From: Syntrophaceae bacterium UBA6087
GTDB taxonomy: Bacteria; Desulfobacterota; Desulfomonilia; UBA1062
Reading direction: 5' to 3'
DNA length: 64,000 nucleotides
Assembly (NCBI GenBank): GCA_002448235.1
Contig: DIXF01000009.1
Span: 172-64,171, forward strand
Positions 7,289-16,673 of the stretch are shown here, in pieces. Every line of letters starts with the position of its first letter. Within the stretch, counting starts at the first letter, position 1. The translations under genes were made by a program, and so were the position numbers. The notes below the pieces were generated by a model. The model was not told the origin of the DNA. It saw only the letters and a program-made list of their open reading frames with translations, and made no database searches.

Positions 7289-8128
7289 TCAGTATTCTTT
7301 TGTGAGATTGTCGAGCTCGGCCAGCGAGAACACCGGGCCGTCCTTGCATACGTACTTGTGACCCACGTTGCAGCGGCCGCACTTGCCGATGCCGCACTTC
7401 ATCCTCATCTCCAGCGAAGTGATGATGTTCTCCTTCGAGAATTTGAGGTCGAAGAATACCGGCAAAGTGAACCGGATCATGATGGGCGGCCCGCAGATGA
7501 CCGCGACCGCATTGTCAGAACTCGGCGCCACCTCTTTGCAGACCGCAGGCACGAAGCCTTCCCTGCCCTTCCAGGACGGATCGCCCTTGTCCACGGTGAC
7601 GTTTAAGTTCAGGTCTTTGCGCTTGCCCCACTCCTCAAGCTCGTCCTTATAGATGAGAAGCCCGGGGTTCCTGGCGCCGTAGATGACGGTGATATCGCCG
7701 AAGCGTTTGCGGTTGTCTTCGTGGAGCATGTAGTTGATGAGCGAGCGCAAGGTGGTGAATGCGAACCCGCCTCCAACGACCACGATGTTCTTGCCCTCCA
7801 GAAATTCCAGGGGCCACGAATTACCCAGAGGACCGCGGACACCCATGGGCGTTCCCTCTTCCATCTCGTGGAGGAACGAGGTTACCTGCCCGGCCTTCTG
7901 GACCGTGAACTCGATGTAGCCTTTCTGGGTGGGCGATGAGGCGATGCCGATGGGCGACTCGCCCTTGCCGAAAATCGAGAGCTCGGCGAACTGACCCGGG
8001 ATGTATTTGAAGTTCTCTTCATCCTCTTTGTTCACGAAGCTGAGCCGGAAGGTCTTGATGTCCTTCGTATCGACTTCCGTGATGATCTTTGAGACCACGA
8101 CAGGGATCGGTACATATGGGTTCTGCAT
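7289..8128 (-). CDS. flxA: FlxA: FAD/NAD(P)H-binding oxidoreductase of the Flx-Hdr complex
   Basis: Predicted NADH entry/exit subunit of the FlxABCD-HdrABC complex. N-terminal FAD-binding beta barrel (about 10-100; YIPGQFAELSIFGKGESP), NAD-binding domain (about 105-230; GKNIVVVGGGFAFTTLRSL), and a C-terminal cysteine cluster MKCGIGKCGRCNVGHKYVC that would bind a [2Fe-2S] centre, as in dihydroorotate dehydrogenase electron transfer subunits. The start ATG at 8128 follows GAGGGAGA; the longer upstream frame lies inside flxB. Last gene of the seven-gene operon, 11 nt after flxB. The similar AsrB/HydG proteins are alternatives by sequence alone; context favours FlxA. Confidence 0.88.
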   Translation of the reverse strand: MQNPYVPIPVVVSKIITEVDTKDIKTFRLSFVNKEDEENFKYIPGQFAELSIFGKGESPIGIASSPTQKGYIEFTVQKAGQVTSFLHEMEEGTPMGVRGPLGNSWPLEFLEGKNIVVVGGGFAFTTLRSLINYMLHEDNRKRFGDITVIYGARNPGLLIYKDELEEWGKRKDLNLNVTVDKGDPSWKGREGFVPAVCKEVAPSSDNAVAVICGPPIMIRFTLPVFFDLKFSKENIITSLEMRMKCGIGKCGRCNVGHKYVCKDGPVFSLAELDNLTKEY

Positions 8129-8139
8129 TACTGTCTCCC

Positions 8140-9171
8140 TCACAGTTTGGAAATATCTGCGACGATTTTTCTGATATCGATGTTCACGGGGCAGGACATG
8201 ACGCACCGTCCGCAGCCCACGCATGCGATCGGGCCGAACATATCAACATAGTAGCGGAACTTGTGCATGAAACGCTGGCGCCACCGCTCCTTCTGTGACG
8301 GCCTGGGATTGTGTCCGCTGGTTTCCTTGGTGAAGAGCGGGAACATGCAGGAATCCCAGTTCCGTACGCGCTTGCCGTCTGCCGCCTTGACCTCGTCCTG
8401 GATGTCGAAGCAGTGGCAGGTCGGGCACATGAAGGTGCAGGTACCGCAGGCCAGACACTTCTTATGGATCGTATCCCAGAAGGGATGCTCGAAGTTCGCA
8501 TCCAGGAATCCCTTGATCTCTTTAGCCGGGATACTGGTCTTTATTTCTTTTTCCGCTGAAGCGGCGATCTCTTCCTTTTTCTTGTCTGCCTGTGCGTCGG
8601 CGGTCTTGTCGCCGAAATATTTCAGGAGACCCTTCCCTTTATCGGTCAGGAATTCGGCCAGAAACTCGTCGCCCAGATCCGTCAGCAGGACATCCGAACC
8701 GTCCGTCGAGGTCGGGCTACCGCCCACCGAGGTACAGAAACAGGTGGCATAGGGCACCTTCGCGCAGCTCATGGCTACGACCGTGGTCTTGTTTCTCTTC
8801 TCGATATAGTAAGGATCCTTGTACTTGTCCTGATCAAAAAGCAGGTCAAGGATGGCGAAGCTCCGTGCATCGCACGGACGGACGCCGAAGAGCACCCTTT
8901 CGCCCTGCTCGTCTTTTTCCAGCCCGGCAAACTCCATGCCCTTTTGCTTCCGGATATAGCGCATCAGTGTCTCTGAACGGGGGAAGAAAAAGCTCTTGGG
9001 TGCGTTCTTGGTATTTTTGAAATCCGGGAGCGCCGTTACGCCATCTTTTACCAACTCAAAGAGGACGTTATCCTCTTCTTTGACCGGCGCCAGTAGGCTC
9101 ATGTCGCCCGCTATCCTGCCAACGATCCCAGCCAGCTCGCCTTTTTTTATCAACCTTTTTTCCATGGCCAT
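8140..9171 (-). CDS. flxB: FlxB-like iron-sulfur subunit (4Fe-4S, sulfhydrogenase beta/AsrA type)
   Basis: Electron-transfer subunit expected to link FlxA to HdrABC. About 343 residues: an N-terminal region with conserved VRPCDARSFAILDLLF and a CAKVPYATCFC segment, and a C-terminal dicluster ferredoxin part with KCLACGTCTFMCPTCHCFD and CVGCGRCVMSCPVNIDI, i.e. two [4Fe-4S] sites. The ATG at 9171 is chosen over the longer open frame, which runs back into hdrB; a GGAAG site precedes it. Gaps of 11 and 20 nt to neighbours indicate one operon. AsrA and HydB of sulfite reductases/sulfhydrogenases share this fold. Confidence 0.85.
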   Translation of the reverse strand: MAMEKRLIKKGELAGIVGRIAGDMSLLAPVKEEDNVLFELVKDGVTALPDFKNTKNAPKSFFFPRSETLMRYIRKQKGMEFAGLEKDEQGERVLFGVRPCDARSFAILDLLFDQDKYKDPYYIEKRNKTTVVAMSCAKVPYATCFCTSVGGSPTSTDGSDVLLTDLGDEFLAEFLTDKGKGLLKYFGDKTADAQADKKKEEIAASAEKEIKTSIPAKEIKGFLDANFEHPFWDTIHKKCLACGTCTFMCPTCHCFDIQDEVKAADGKRVRNWDSCMFPLFTKETSGHNPRPSQKERWRQRFMHKFRYYVDMFGPIACVGCGRCVMSCPVNIDIRKIVADISKL

Positions 9172-9191
9172 CTCTTTCGTTCTTCCTTGTT

Positions 9192-10040
9192 TTATAGGAG
9201 ACCAAGTCCAGACATCAGGGGTGCCGCATCGATGTTGTGCATCTTCAGCCAGTCTCTGGGACCCTGAAGACCCATTGCAATCCCGATGAGTTCGGTGAAG
9301 TAGAACACCGGGATTCTCACGTTCGCAGAGGCCCTCATTTCGAGGTTCGCCATACACAGCGGACACGCAACCACGATGCAGTTGGCATCCGCCTCACGCG
9401 CCATGGTCATGAACTTGTCCGCCATCTTCTTCACAATAGCGGTCCTGCTGATGGAGAGGCTCCCGCCGCAGCAGTCGGTCTTGTACGACCACTGCTTTGG
9501 CTCAGCGCCGATTGCAGTCATCATCTTGTCCAGAAGCACCGGATTCTCGAAGTCGTCGAACTGGCAGACCTCAGGCGGGCGGAGCAGCAGGCAGCCGTAG
9601 TAAGCTACGGGTTTCAGGCCTTTCAATGGCTTTTTTACCTTGCTCTTCAAGGTATCGAGCCCGATATCGTTTGCGTAGATATCGATCGGGTTGCGTACAG
9701 CAACCGAACCGTTATAGGGCTTGCCCACGACTTTTTCGATCTCTTTCTTGAGCTCCGGATCCTCTTTGAGCTGATGCTGTGCGCTCTTGAACCGGTTGAA
9801 ACATGCTGCACAGGGCACCATGACGTCCATCGCGTCCTTTTCAGCAGAGATCAGATCGCGTGCGGGCAATGCCACGGAGAGTTTATAGTTGGTGCTGTGG
9901 GCCGCCGTTGCACCGCAGCATGACCAGTCTTCCACTTCCTTGAGCTCGATCCCCAGGGCAGCGCTCACCGCCTTGACCGACTGGTCGTATTCCTTGGCCG
10001 TGGCATGGAGTGAACATCCGGGGTAATATGAAACTTTCAA
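9192..10040 (-). CDS. hdrB: Heterodisulfide reductase-like subunit B
   Basis: Holds the catalytic disulfide/thiol site in Hdr complexes through two CCG domains that bind noncubane [4Fe-4S] clusters. Both CCG repeats are intact: the first with WSCCGATAAHS and VPCAACFNRF, the second with DCCGGSLSISR and ACPLCMANLEM, plus the N-terminal YPGCSLH. 282 residues is normal. In bacteria without methanogenic thiols the true substrate is unknown (DsrC-type or other disulfide proteins are suggested for Flx-Hdr). It follows hdrC by 19 nt. Confidence 0.93.
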   Translation of the reverse strand: MKVSYYPGCSLHATAKEYDQSVKAVSAALGIELKEVEDWSCCGATAAHSTNYKLSVALPARDLISAEKDAMDVMVPCAACFNRFKSAQHQLKEDPELKKEIEKVVGKPYNGSVAVRNPIDIYANDIGLDTLKSKVKKPLKGLKPVAYYGCLLLRPPEVCQFDDFENPVLLDKMMTAIGAEPKQWSYKTDCCGGSLSISRTAIVKKMADKFMTMAREADANCIVVACPLCMANLEMRASANVRIPVFYFTELIGIAMGLQGPRDWLKMHNIDAAPLMSGLGLL

Positions 10041-10059
10041 CTCGTGCCTCCTTTATCCG

Positions 10060-10587
10060 TCAGGACTGCTTGGTATCTCTGAAAATCTTCTTCACCGAGG
10101 CCATATCTTTTGTCTTGGGTGAAATGATGGAGATCTTGCCCTTGAGGAACATGCTCAAGCCCATATCCAGATCAGAGAAGAAATCCTTCGAGAGGAGCTT
10201 GTAATGTGCCAGCATGATCGGCTCGTTGACCCTTCCGAACATACGGATGCTCGCCAGGAAGGCCTTGTGCAGATCCAGTACGTTCTTCTGCGGTATGGAG
10301 ATGCCGTTCTCGATGGCCATCTCCCTTAAGACGTCCATCATGCGGGCGATGTCCACGTTGTTCGGGCACCGGGAGATGCAGGTCTCGCAGGATGCGCACA
10401 GCCAGATTGCCGAGCTGTTCAGCACCTCGTTCTTCATGCCCATCTGGATCATCTTGATGATCTTGTTCGGGTTATACTCCATCTCCGAGGCCATAGGGCA
10501 ACCCGCAGTGCACTTCCGGCAGTGGTAACACCTCTGGATTGGTACGCCGCCGATCCTGTCATTCACTTCTTGCAGAAACTGTGTCAT
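10060..10587 (-). CDS. hdrC: Heterodisulfide reductase-like subunit C
   Basis: Small ferredoxin-like subunit passing electrons from HdrA to HdrB. Two CxxCxxCxxxC motifs are visible: CYHCRKCTAGCPMA (about 20-33) and CASCETCISRCPNNVDIARM (about 64-75). The rest is helical and typical of HdrC (MDVLREMAIENG). 175 residues. Located between the flxC-like gene and hdrB with gaps under 20 nt. Confidence 0.93.
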   Translation of the reverse strand: MTQFLQEVNDRIGGVPIQRCYHCRKCTAGCPMASEMEYNPNKIIKMIQMGMKNEVLNSSAIWLCASCETCISRCPNNVDIARMMDVLREMAIENGISIPQKNVLDLHKAFLASIRMFGRVNEPIMLAHYKLLSKDFFSDLDMGLSMFLKGKISIISPKTKDMASVKKIFRDTKQS

Positions 10588-10605
10588 ACAAGCTCCGTAT
10601 CCATA

Positions 10606-11613
10606 TTATGGATTGTAGATAAAATCTTCCTTGTCATTTTCCCGGTACGTGCTTAAGGGCGGCACGTCTTCCATGGAGGCTCCCGCCCTGTGCTCGAAGA
10701 GCTCGAGGGCATCCTTGTCGAGTTTCTTGAGGAAGTTTCTCAAGTCCACGCCCATGGGGCAGACCGATACGCACGATCCGCAATCCACACAGCGGCCGAC
10801 CATATGGAAGGTCCTTAAGAGCTGGAAGATCTGGGTGTCCGTCTGCTCTGCGCTCGTACCAACGAACTGCGGCATGGTCTGTTCCACGAAGCATACCTTG
10901 CAGTAGCACGAAGGGCAGGCGTTCCGGCAGGCGTAGCAGCGGATGCACTTGCTCATTTCCTTGGTGAAGTATGCCCAGCGTTCTTCGGTGGAGAGCTTTT
11001 CAAAGGCATCGACCTTCTCGTACTCTTTATCAGCGGCCTTGGCGGGGGCTTTGTCTCCAATCACCACATCGGAGATCACCGGATTGTTGAACCGGCAGGT
11101 TATGCAGTTGTCTGCGAGTACGTCTTTCAGAGCAAACTTCTTTTCTCCGGCAAGGGTTTTCACCGCTATCTGATCGCCGTTTACAGAGCCTTCTGCTGCC
11201 TGTTCTCCGTCCAGGGCCAGATTGAATTTCTTGGGATCGATATATCCGTCGCAGGGAACGCCCAGGATGACGATGCTTTCTCTGTCATACTGCCGCTCCT
11301 GAAGCTGGATTACCAGAGACCGGGTCGTGCAGCCGCGGGCTACTACGCCTACGACCTTGTTCTTCCTGTCCTCAGGCTTCACCTTCTTCTGAGCTTCACG
11401 ATGTGCGGATATGATGTCATGAGCGTACTTTGCAAGGTTCTGTACGCAGGTGGCATCGTACACGAGTTTTTCCGCATCGCCGGCGTCCGTGATGAAGACC
11501 GGTGTAGCGGTGAGCGGCAGGGTCCCGCGCTCATAGCCTATGACCACGTCCACCTTTTTGTCAGCAAGCAGCTTTTTAGCCTCTTCCTGTAATTTCTTCT
11601 CAACGTTTTCCAC
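10606..11613 (-). CDS. flxC: FlxC-like iron-sulfur protein (FrhB/FdhB-related)
   Basis: A 335-residue protein with an N-terminal FrhB-like half (VIGYERGTLPLTATPVF; CTTRSLVIQLQERQ; ITCRFNNP) and a C-terminal pair of ferredoxin motifs (CIRCYACRNACPSCYCKVCF at about 230, CVDCGSCVSVCPMGVDLRNF at about 282). The extra cysteines between the motifs suggest more than one cluster. It sits where FlxC is expected, between the MvhD/FlxD gene and hdrC. The name is by position and domain content; FdhB-like proteins coupled to Hdr in syntrophs look similar, but no formate dehydrogenase catalytic gene is present in this window. Confidence 0.75.
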   Translation of the reverse strand: MENVEKKLQEEAKKLLADKKVDVVIGYERGTLPLTATPVFITDAGDAEKLVYDATCVQNLAKYAHDIISAHREAQKKVKPEDRKNKVVGVVARGCTTRSLVIQLQERQYDRESIVILGVPCDGYIDPKKFNLALDGEQAAEGSVNGDQIAVKTLAGEKKFALKDVLADNCITCRFNNPVISDVVIGDKAPAKAADKEYEKVDAFEKLSTEERWAYFTKEMSKCIRCYACRNACPSCYCKVCFVEQTMPQFVGTSAEQTDTQIFQLLRTFHMVGRCVDCGSCVSVCPMGVDLRNFLKKLDKDALELFEHRAGASMEDVPPLSTYRENDKEDFIYNP

Positions 11614-11623
11614 GGCTCATCCT

Positions 11624-12061
11624 TTATAATGTTTTCACGAGTTTCTTGGCAGGACCGAGTTCTCTGACCTTTTCGGTAACGCCCTTGATGACTTTCGCGA
11701 AGCGCTCTCCCTCGGAAGCCGAGCACCAGGTGAACATGGCTCGGTCTGCTTCTATGCCGACATAGGAAAGGTAGCGTTTCAGCATGCTGAACTTTCTCCG
11801 GGCAGAGTAGTTTCCCGAGAGGTAGTGGCATTCACCAGGATGGCAGCCCGAGACGAGCACCCCGTCCGCACCTTCCTGAAGGGCCTTCATGATATAGAAC
11901 GGGTTAATGCGCCCCGTACAAGGGAGCCGCACCAACCGCACGTTCGGCGGATACTGGATCCTGCTGATCCCCGCAAGGTCGGCTCCGGCATAGGTGCACC
12001 AGTTGCACACGATAGCGACAATCTTCGGTTCCCATCCATCGGTTGCCTTTACATCAGCCAT
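11624..12061 (-). CDS. flxD: MvhD/FlxD-type [2Fe-2S] adaptor
   Basis: Links an electron input module to HdrA. The 145-residue protein has the family signature CNWCTYAGADLAG (about 19-31), RLPCTGRINPFYIMKAL, and SGCHPGECHYLSGN, with the four or five cysteines that bind a [2Fe-2S] cluster. Stand-alone MvhD proteins serve hydrogenases (MvhADG) or Flx modules; no hydrogenase gene lies nearby, which supports FlxD. Directly downstream of hdrA with 58 nt between. Confidence 0.9.
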   Translation of the reverse strand: MADVKATDGWEPKIVAIVCNWCTYAGADLAGISRIQYPPNVRLVRLPCTGRINPFYIMKALQEGADGVLVSGCHPGECHYLSGNYSARRKFSMLKRYLSYVGIEADRAMFTWCSASEGERFAKVIKGVTEKVRELGPAKKLVKTL

Positions 12062-12119
12062 ACAATCTCCATTCGCTTGACTATTTCATCCCCGGTTTGC
12101 GTTCACAACCGAGGGGTTG

Positions 12120-15100
12120 TTATCCGGCTAATGCCGCGATCTGTACCAGGACCTCTTCGTTCGTGAAACCGTTTAAGTCTACTGCATTCATACGACAGGA
12201 TGCCGTACACACGCCGCAGCCTTTGCAGAGGACCGTGTTCACCGCAGCCGCACCTTCTTTGGCATCCACTGCGATAGCGCCGAACGGGCAATTCTCTTCG
12301 CACAGGCCGCATGCAGCGCAGCGGTCTTTGTTGACGAAGGCGGTCTTGCCTTCCGCCTCGATGAAGTCTTTTGTCAGGATCGTGCAGGCCCTGGATACCG
12401 CCGCATTGGCCTGGACCACGGTGTCTTCACTCAGCTTGGGCGCATGGGACATGCCACACATGAACACGCCGTCCGTTGCAAAGTCGACCGGGCGAAGCTT
12501 TACGTGTGCCTCGAGGAAGAATCCGTCCTGGTTGGTCGGGACTTTGAGCATCTTGCCGATATCTTCGTTCTCAGGGTTCGGCACTGTGCCGACGCTCAAG
12601 GCCAGCACATCTGCATCGATGGTGACCGGTGCGTTCATGATCGGGTCAAAGACCTTGATGCTGAGCTTGCCGCCGTTGTCGATGACCTCGGGTTTCCGGT
12701 CTTCGTCGTAGCGGACGAACTTCACGTTCAGCTCTCTGGCCTTCTTGTAGTAATCCTCTTTGAGACCGAAGGTCCGGACGTCGCGGTAGATGACAGTGAC
12801 ATCCTTGTTCGGATCCATCTCTTTGATCTTCAGCGCATTCTTCATGGCCTCTGAGCAGCAGTAGCGGCTGCAGTACGGGCGCTCCTTTGTGCGGGAACCC
12901 ACGCACTGAATCATGACCACGGACTCCGCCTTGGCGACCTTTGCGTCTTTCTTTGCAAGGAGGTCTTCCAGATCGCGCTGGGTAATGACCTTCTCCGATT
13001 TGCCGTGAAGGTATTCATCCGTCTGAAGCTCGTATGCGCCGGTGGCGACGATAACAACGCCGTGCTCGAACTTGGCCTCGCCGGCATTGCCTTTTACGGT
13101 CGTCTTGTAGTTTCCGATGAAGCCCTCGATCTTCTCGATCTCGGAGCCGGTGTATACGTGGATCAGATTGTTCGCCTTTACCTCGCTCAGGAGCTTCGCG
13201 AGGTGGGCTTTCGTATCGAGCCCTTCAAGTGTGTAGTACAGCTTGGCATAATTTCCGCCCAAGGTTTCCTGCCGTTCGACGATATGCGACTCAAAACCCT
13301 GGTTTGCCAGAGACAGGGCCGCGGTAATACCGGCCAGACCGCCGCCGATGATGAGCGCGGCATGATTTACGCTGAGCTGACCGGGTTTGAGCGGCTTGAG
13401 GTACTCGGCCTTGGCGATTGCCATGCGCACGAGGTCCTTGGCTTTATCGGTTGCCGCCTTGGGCTCGTTCATATGAACCCAGGAGGCCTGGTCGCGGATA
13501 TTGGCCATCTCGAAGAGGTAGCGGTTGAGCCCGGCCTTCTCGCAGTTTTCCTGGAACAGGCCTTCGTGCGTCCTCGGGGAGCACGATGCAACGACCACCC
13601 GGGTGAGATTCTGTTCTTTGATGACTTCTCCCATCTTCACCGCGGTGTCCTGCGAGCAGGTGAAGAGGTTATCCGTCGCAAACACGACGTTCGGGAGCGT
13701 TTTGGCATAATCGACGACAGCCGGTACATCCACGACGCCGCCGATGTTGATGCCGCAGTGACAGACGAACACGCCGGTACGGGGGCCGATGCCCTTGATA
13801 TCTTTCTCGAGCGGCACCTCGACCTCGGTGATCATGGTGCCCCTCTTGGCTGCCAGGAGACCCGATGCGCATGCCGCTGCACCGCTTGCCTCCATGACCG
13901 TCTCGGGGATGTCCTTGGGACCGCCGAATGCGCCGCAGACGAAAACGCCGTCGCGGGTTGTCATGACCGGATTCTCGATAGACGTCCTGCAGAATCCGTG
14001 CTCTTCGAGATCGATCCCTAAGGCCTTTGCCAACGGACCTGCTTCCTTGGGCGGCGTAAGGCCGACAGAGAGCACGACCATATCGTATTCTTCTTCAATC
14101 AAAGACCCGTCTTCCAGCACATAAGTGAGGAGCAGGTTCTTGGACTGCTGGAGCTCTTTGACCGCTGACGGCATGGAACGGATGTAGCGGATTCCGTACT
14201 CGTTCTTTGCGCGGTTTACGAACCGGTCGAAGTCCTTGCCGTGGGCGCGGATATCCATGTAGAAAATGGTCGGTTCCATGTTTTTTGCATGCTCTTTGCC
14301 GATGATCGCCTCCTTGGTGGCGTACATGCAGCAGACGGAAGAGCACCATGAGTTTCCGCAGTTGGTGTCGCGGGAACCCACGCACTGGATGAATGCGACC
14401 TTCTTCGGTTCTTTATGGTCCGAGAGCCTCTGGACATGGCCGAAATACGGGCCGGATGCCGAGAGGATGCGTTCGAACTGGATAGAGGTGACCACGTTTG
14501 CATAGGTACCGAACCCGAACTCGCCGCGTATTTTCGCGTCGAAGGTCTCGAAACCGGGTGCCGCGATGACGGCGCCTACTTCTACGGTCTCCATGTCATA
14601 GGTATCGTCGTGATTGATGGCCTTTGCGATACAGGCATCGACGCACTGATAGCATTCAGAGCAGATGCCGCAGCTCAGGCAGCGGTCCGCCTCTTTCTTG
14701 GCATCTTCCTCGCTCATGCCGTTTATGACTTCGCTGAAGTGGGTCCTTCTCACATTGGGGTCGAGGTGCTTCATATGGACCCGGGGCGCCTTCTCGACGT
14801 CCACAAGGTCTTTCTCGTCTTTTTCCGCGAGCCGGATGTGCAGCTTGGAAGCGGCAACTCCGCCCAACTCATCGGATACGCCGGTGATGTCTTTGTCGGC
14901 GAGGCCCTTGGTCCAGTATTTTACCCTGCCCTCTTTCACGTCCACGTTCGAGAGGTAGCGATTAATGGAGATGGCAGCCTCTTTGCCGGCGTTGACCGCT
15001 TCAACGACCGTAGCAGCGCCCGTCATGGCGTCGCCGCCTGCGAATACGCCGGGCATGCCTGTTGCGAAGGTGAACGGCTCTACGTCGATCGTGCGCCACT

Positions 15101-16628
15101 TGCTGATCGTGATGCCGCTGTCTTTCGGCAGGAATGCGAGGTCCGCCGACTGGCCGATGGCCGGAACGATCGAGTCGCACTCGATGACGAACTCCGAGCC
15201 CTTCACGGGAACCGGGCGGCGTCTGCCGGATGCATCCGGCTCACCGAGCTCCATGCGCTGGCACTCGATGCCCTTGACCTTGCCATTCTCGCCGACAACG
15301 CGCACCGGAGCGACCAGGAAATGCATCTTGATTCCTTCTTCCTCGGCCTCAACGATCTCCTCTTTTGCAGCAGGCATTTCTGCACGCGAGCGGCGATACA
15401 GGATGAATACGTCTTTCGAGCCCGTCCGGACTGCAGTCCTTACCGCGTCCATGGCAACGTTTCCGCCGCCTATGACTGCGACCTTGTCGCCGAGGAAGAT
15501 CTTCTCTCCGAGGTTCATCCGCTTGAGATAATCGATGCCGTGGATGACGCCCTGCATGTCTTCGCCCGGGATATCGAGCTTGGTGCTGATATGGGTTCCG
15601 CAGCCCAGGAACACTGCGTCGTGCTTCTTACGCAAATCTTCGAAGGATATGTCCTTGCCGATCATGGTGTTGCAGACGATCTTCACACCAAGGTCTTCGA
15701 TGACCTTGATCTCGGCCCTGATGATATCGCGGGGCAGACGGTATTCGGGAATGCCCAGGGTGAGCCAGCCGCCGGGGATCGGGGCCGCTTCGTACACCGT
15801 GACATCGTAGCCCTCTGCGGCAAGGTAGTACGCGGCGGTCAAGCCTGCCGGGCCCGCACCTACAACACCTACGGTCTTGCCCTTGCTTTCCTTCTTTTCC
15901 GGTACGTAGCGGGTCTCGGCGTTGAGGTCGAGATCTGCCACGAAGCGTTTCAGATGCATGATGTCGACGGGCTCGTCAACCTTGGCGCGCTGGCATGCGG
16001 TCTCGCAGGGATGATTGCATACGCGTCCGCATACAGCCGGGAAGGGATTATCTTTCTTGATGAGCTTCAAGGCATCCTGGTACTTGCCCGTCTGGATCAG
16101 GGCAACGTAACCCTGCACGCTGATGTGCGTGGGACAGGCTGCCTTACAGGGAGAGGTGCCGATCTTGTCGATGGCGAACCCGCTCGGGATGGCCTGGGGG
16201 AAGTGGCGGTAGGTCGCCTTGCGGTCGCCCAGATTCTCGTTGAAATCCGACTTGACGGTGACGGGGCAGACATTCGCACAGTCGCCGCAGCCCGTACACT
16301 TGCTCAGGTCGACGTACCGGGGGGCCTTGAGAAGCTTGACCTTGAACCTGCCCGGCTCGCCCTCCACAGACTGCACGGTCCGGCGGGTGAGGATCTCGAC
16401 ATTAGGATGCCGCCCGACTTCCACGAGCTTCGGAGAAAGGATACAGGCCGAACAGTCGTTCGTGGGGAATGTCTTGTCGAGCTGGGCCATGACGCCGCCG
16501 ATACTGATCCCGTTATCCACGAGATAGACTTTCATGCCGGAGTTTGCCAGATCGAGTGATGCCTGGATTCCTGCGATACCCGAACCGACTACCATTATTG
16601 CGCCGATCTTTTCGCTGTCTTTAATCAC
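12120..16628 (-). CDS. hdrA: Giant HdrA with an internal GltD/NfnB-like module
   Basis: Predicted bifurcating flavoprotein of the Hdr-Flx complex, ~1500 residues, more than twice a usual HdrA. Order: first half of an HdrA FAD domain (VVGSGIAGIQASLDLANSG at 16-34, CSACILSPK at 62), a ferredoxin motif (CTGCGDCANVC, 114); then a GltD/NfnB-like unit (CKAACPTHI, CGRVCNHPCETAC, FAD motif VVGAGPAGLTAAY at ~258, second nucleotide motif AVIGGGNVAMDA at ~387); then the rest of the first HdrA unit (CLSCGICSECYQC at 653, FIQCVGSR); then a second HdrA unit (VCHCGINIGG at 959, FAD motif LIIGGGLAGITAALSL at ~1095) ending in two ferredoxin motifs. Start: GTG at 16628 has AAGGTG 6 nt upstream; a GTG three codons earlier overlaps that site. 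First gene of the operon. Confidence 0.9.
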   Translation of the reverse strand: MIKDSEKIGAIMVVGSGIAGIQASLDLANSGMKVYLVDNGISIGGVMAQLDKTFPTNDCSACILSPKLVEVGRHPNVEILTRRTVQSVEGEPGRFKVKLLKAPRYVDLSKCTGCGDCANVCPVTVKSDFNENLGDRKATYRHFPQAIPSGFAIDKIGTSPCKAACPTHISVQGYVALIQTGKYQDALKLIKKDNPFPAVCGRVCNHPCETACQRAKVDEPVDIMHLKRFVADLDLNAETRYVPEKKESKGKTVGVVGAGPAGLTAAYYLAAEGYDVTVYEAAPIPGGWLTLGIPEYRLPRDIIRAEIKVIEDLGVKIVCNTMIGKDISFEDLRKKHDAVFLGCGTHISTKLDIPGEDMQGVIHGIDYLKRMNLGEKIFLGDKVAVIGGGNVAMDAVRTAVRTGSKDVFILYRRSRAEMPAAKEEIVEAEEEGIKMHFLVAPVRVVGENGKVKGIECQRMELGEPDASGRRRPVPVKGSEFVIECDSIVPAIGQSADLAFLPKDSGITISKWRTIDVEPFTFATGMPGVFAGGDAMTGAATVVEAVNAGKEAAISINRYLSNVDVKEGRVKYWTKGLADKDITGVSDELGGVAASKLHIRLAEKDEKDLVDVEKAPRVHMKHLDPNVRRTHFSEVINGMSEEDAKKEADRCLSCGICSECYQCVDACIAKAINHDDTYDMETVEVGAVIAAPGFETFDAKIRGEFGFGTYANVVTSIQFERILSASGPYFGHVQRLSDHKEPKKVAFIQCVGSRDTNCGNSWCSSVCCMYATKEAIIGKEHAKNMEPTIFYMDIRAHGKDFDRFVNRAKNEYGIRYIRSMPSAVKELQQSKNLLLTYVLEDGSLIEEEYDMVVLSVGLTPPKEAGPLAKALGIDLEEHGFCRTSIENPVMTTRDGVFVCGAFGGPKDIPETVMEASGAAACASGLLAAKRGTMITEVEVPLEKDIKGIGPRTGVFVCHCGINIGGVVDVPAVVDYAKTLPNVVFATDNLFTCSQDTAVKMGEVIKEQNLTRVVVASCSPRTHEGLFQENCEKAGLNRYLFEMANIRDQASWVHMNEPKAATDKAKDLVRMAIAKAEYLKPLKPGQLSVNHAALIIGGGLAGITAALSLANQGFESHIVERQETLGGNYAKLYYTLEGLDTKAHLAKLLSEVKANNLIHVYTGSEIEKIEGFIGNYKTTVKGNAGEAKFEHGVVIVATGAYELQTDEYLHGKSEKVITQRDLEDLLAKKDAKVAKAESVVMIQCVGSRTKERPYCSRYCCSEAMKNALKIKEMDPNKDVTVIYRDVRTFGLKEDYYKKARELNVKFVRYDEDRKPEVIDNGGKLSIKVFDPIMNAPVTIDADVLALSVGTVPNPENEDIGKMLKVPTNQDGFFLEAHVKLRPVDFATDGVFMCGMSHAPKLSEDTVVQANAAVSRACTILTKDFIEAEGKTAFVNKDRCAACGLCEENCPFGAIAVDAKEGAAAVNTVLCKGCGVCTASCRMNAVDLNGFTNEEVLVQIAALAG

Positions 16629-16673
16629 TTGGCACACCTTATTTTTGAATGAAGACTCATTTTTTGTAAATTT

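Noticed and set aside
14415..16559. A 714-codon open frame on the plus strand antisense to hdrA
   Set aside because: It is a mirror of the strongly coding minus strand; its product has no recognisable domain and no ribosome site. Antisense frames of this size arise from codon bias in long GC-rich genes.
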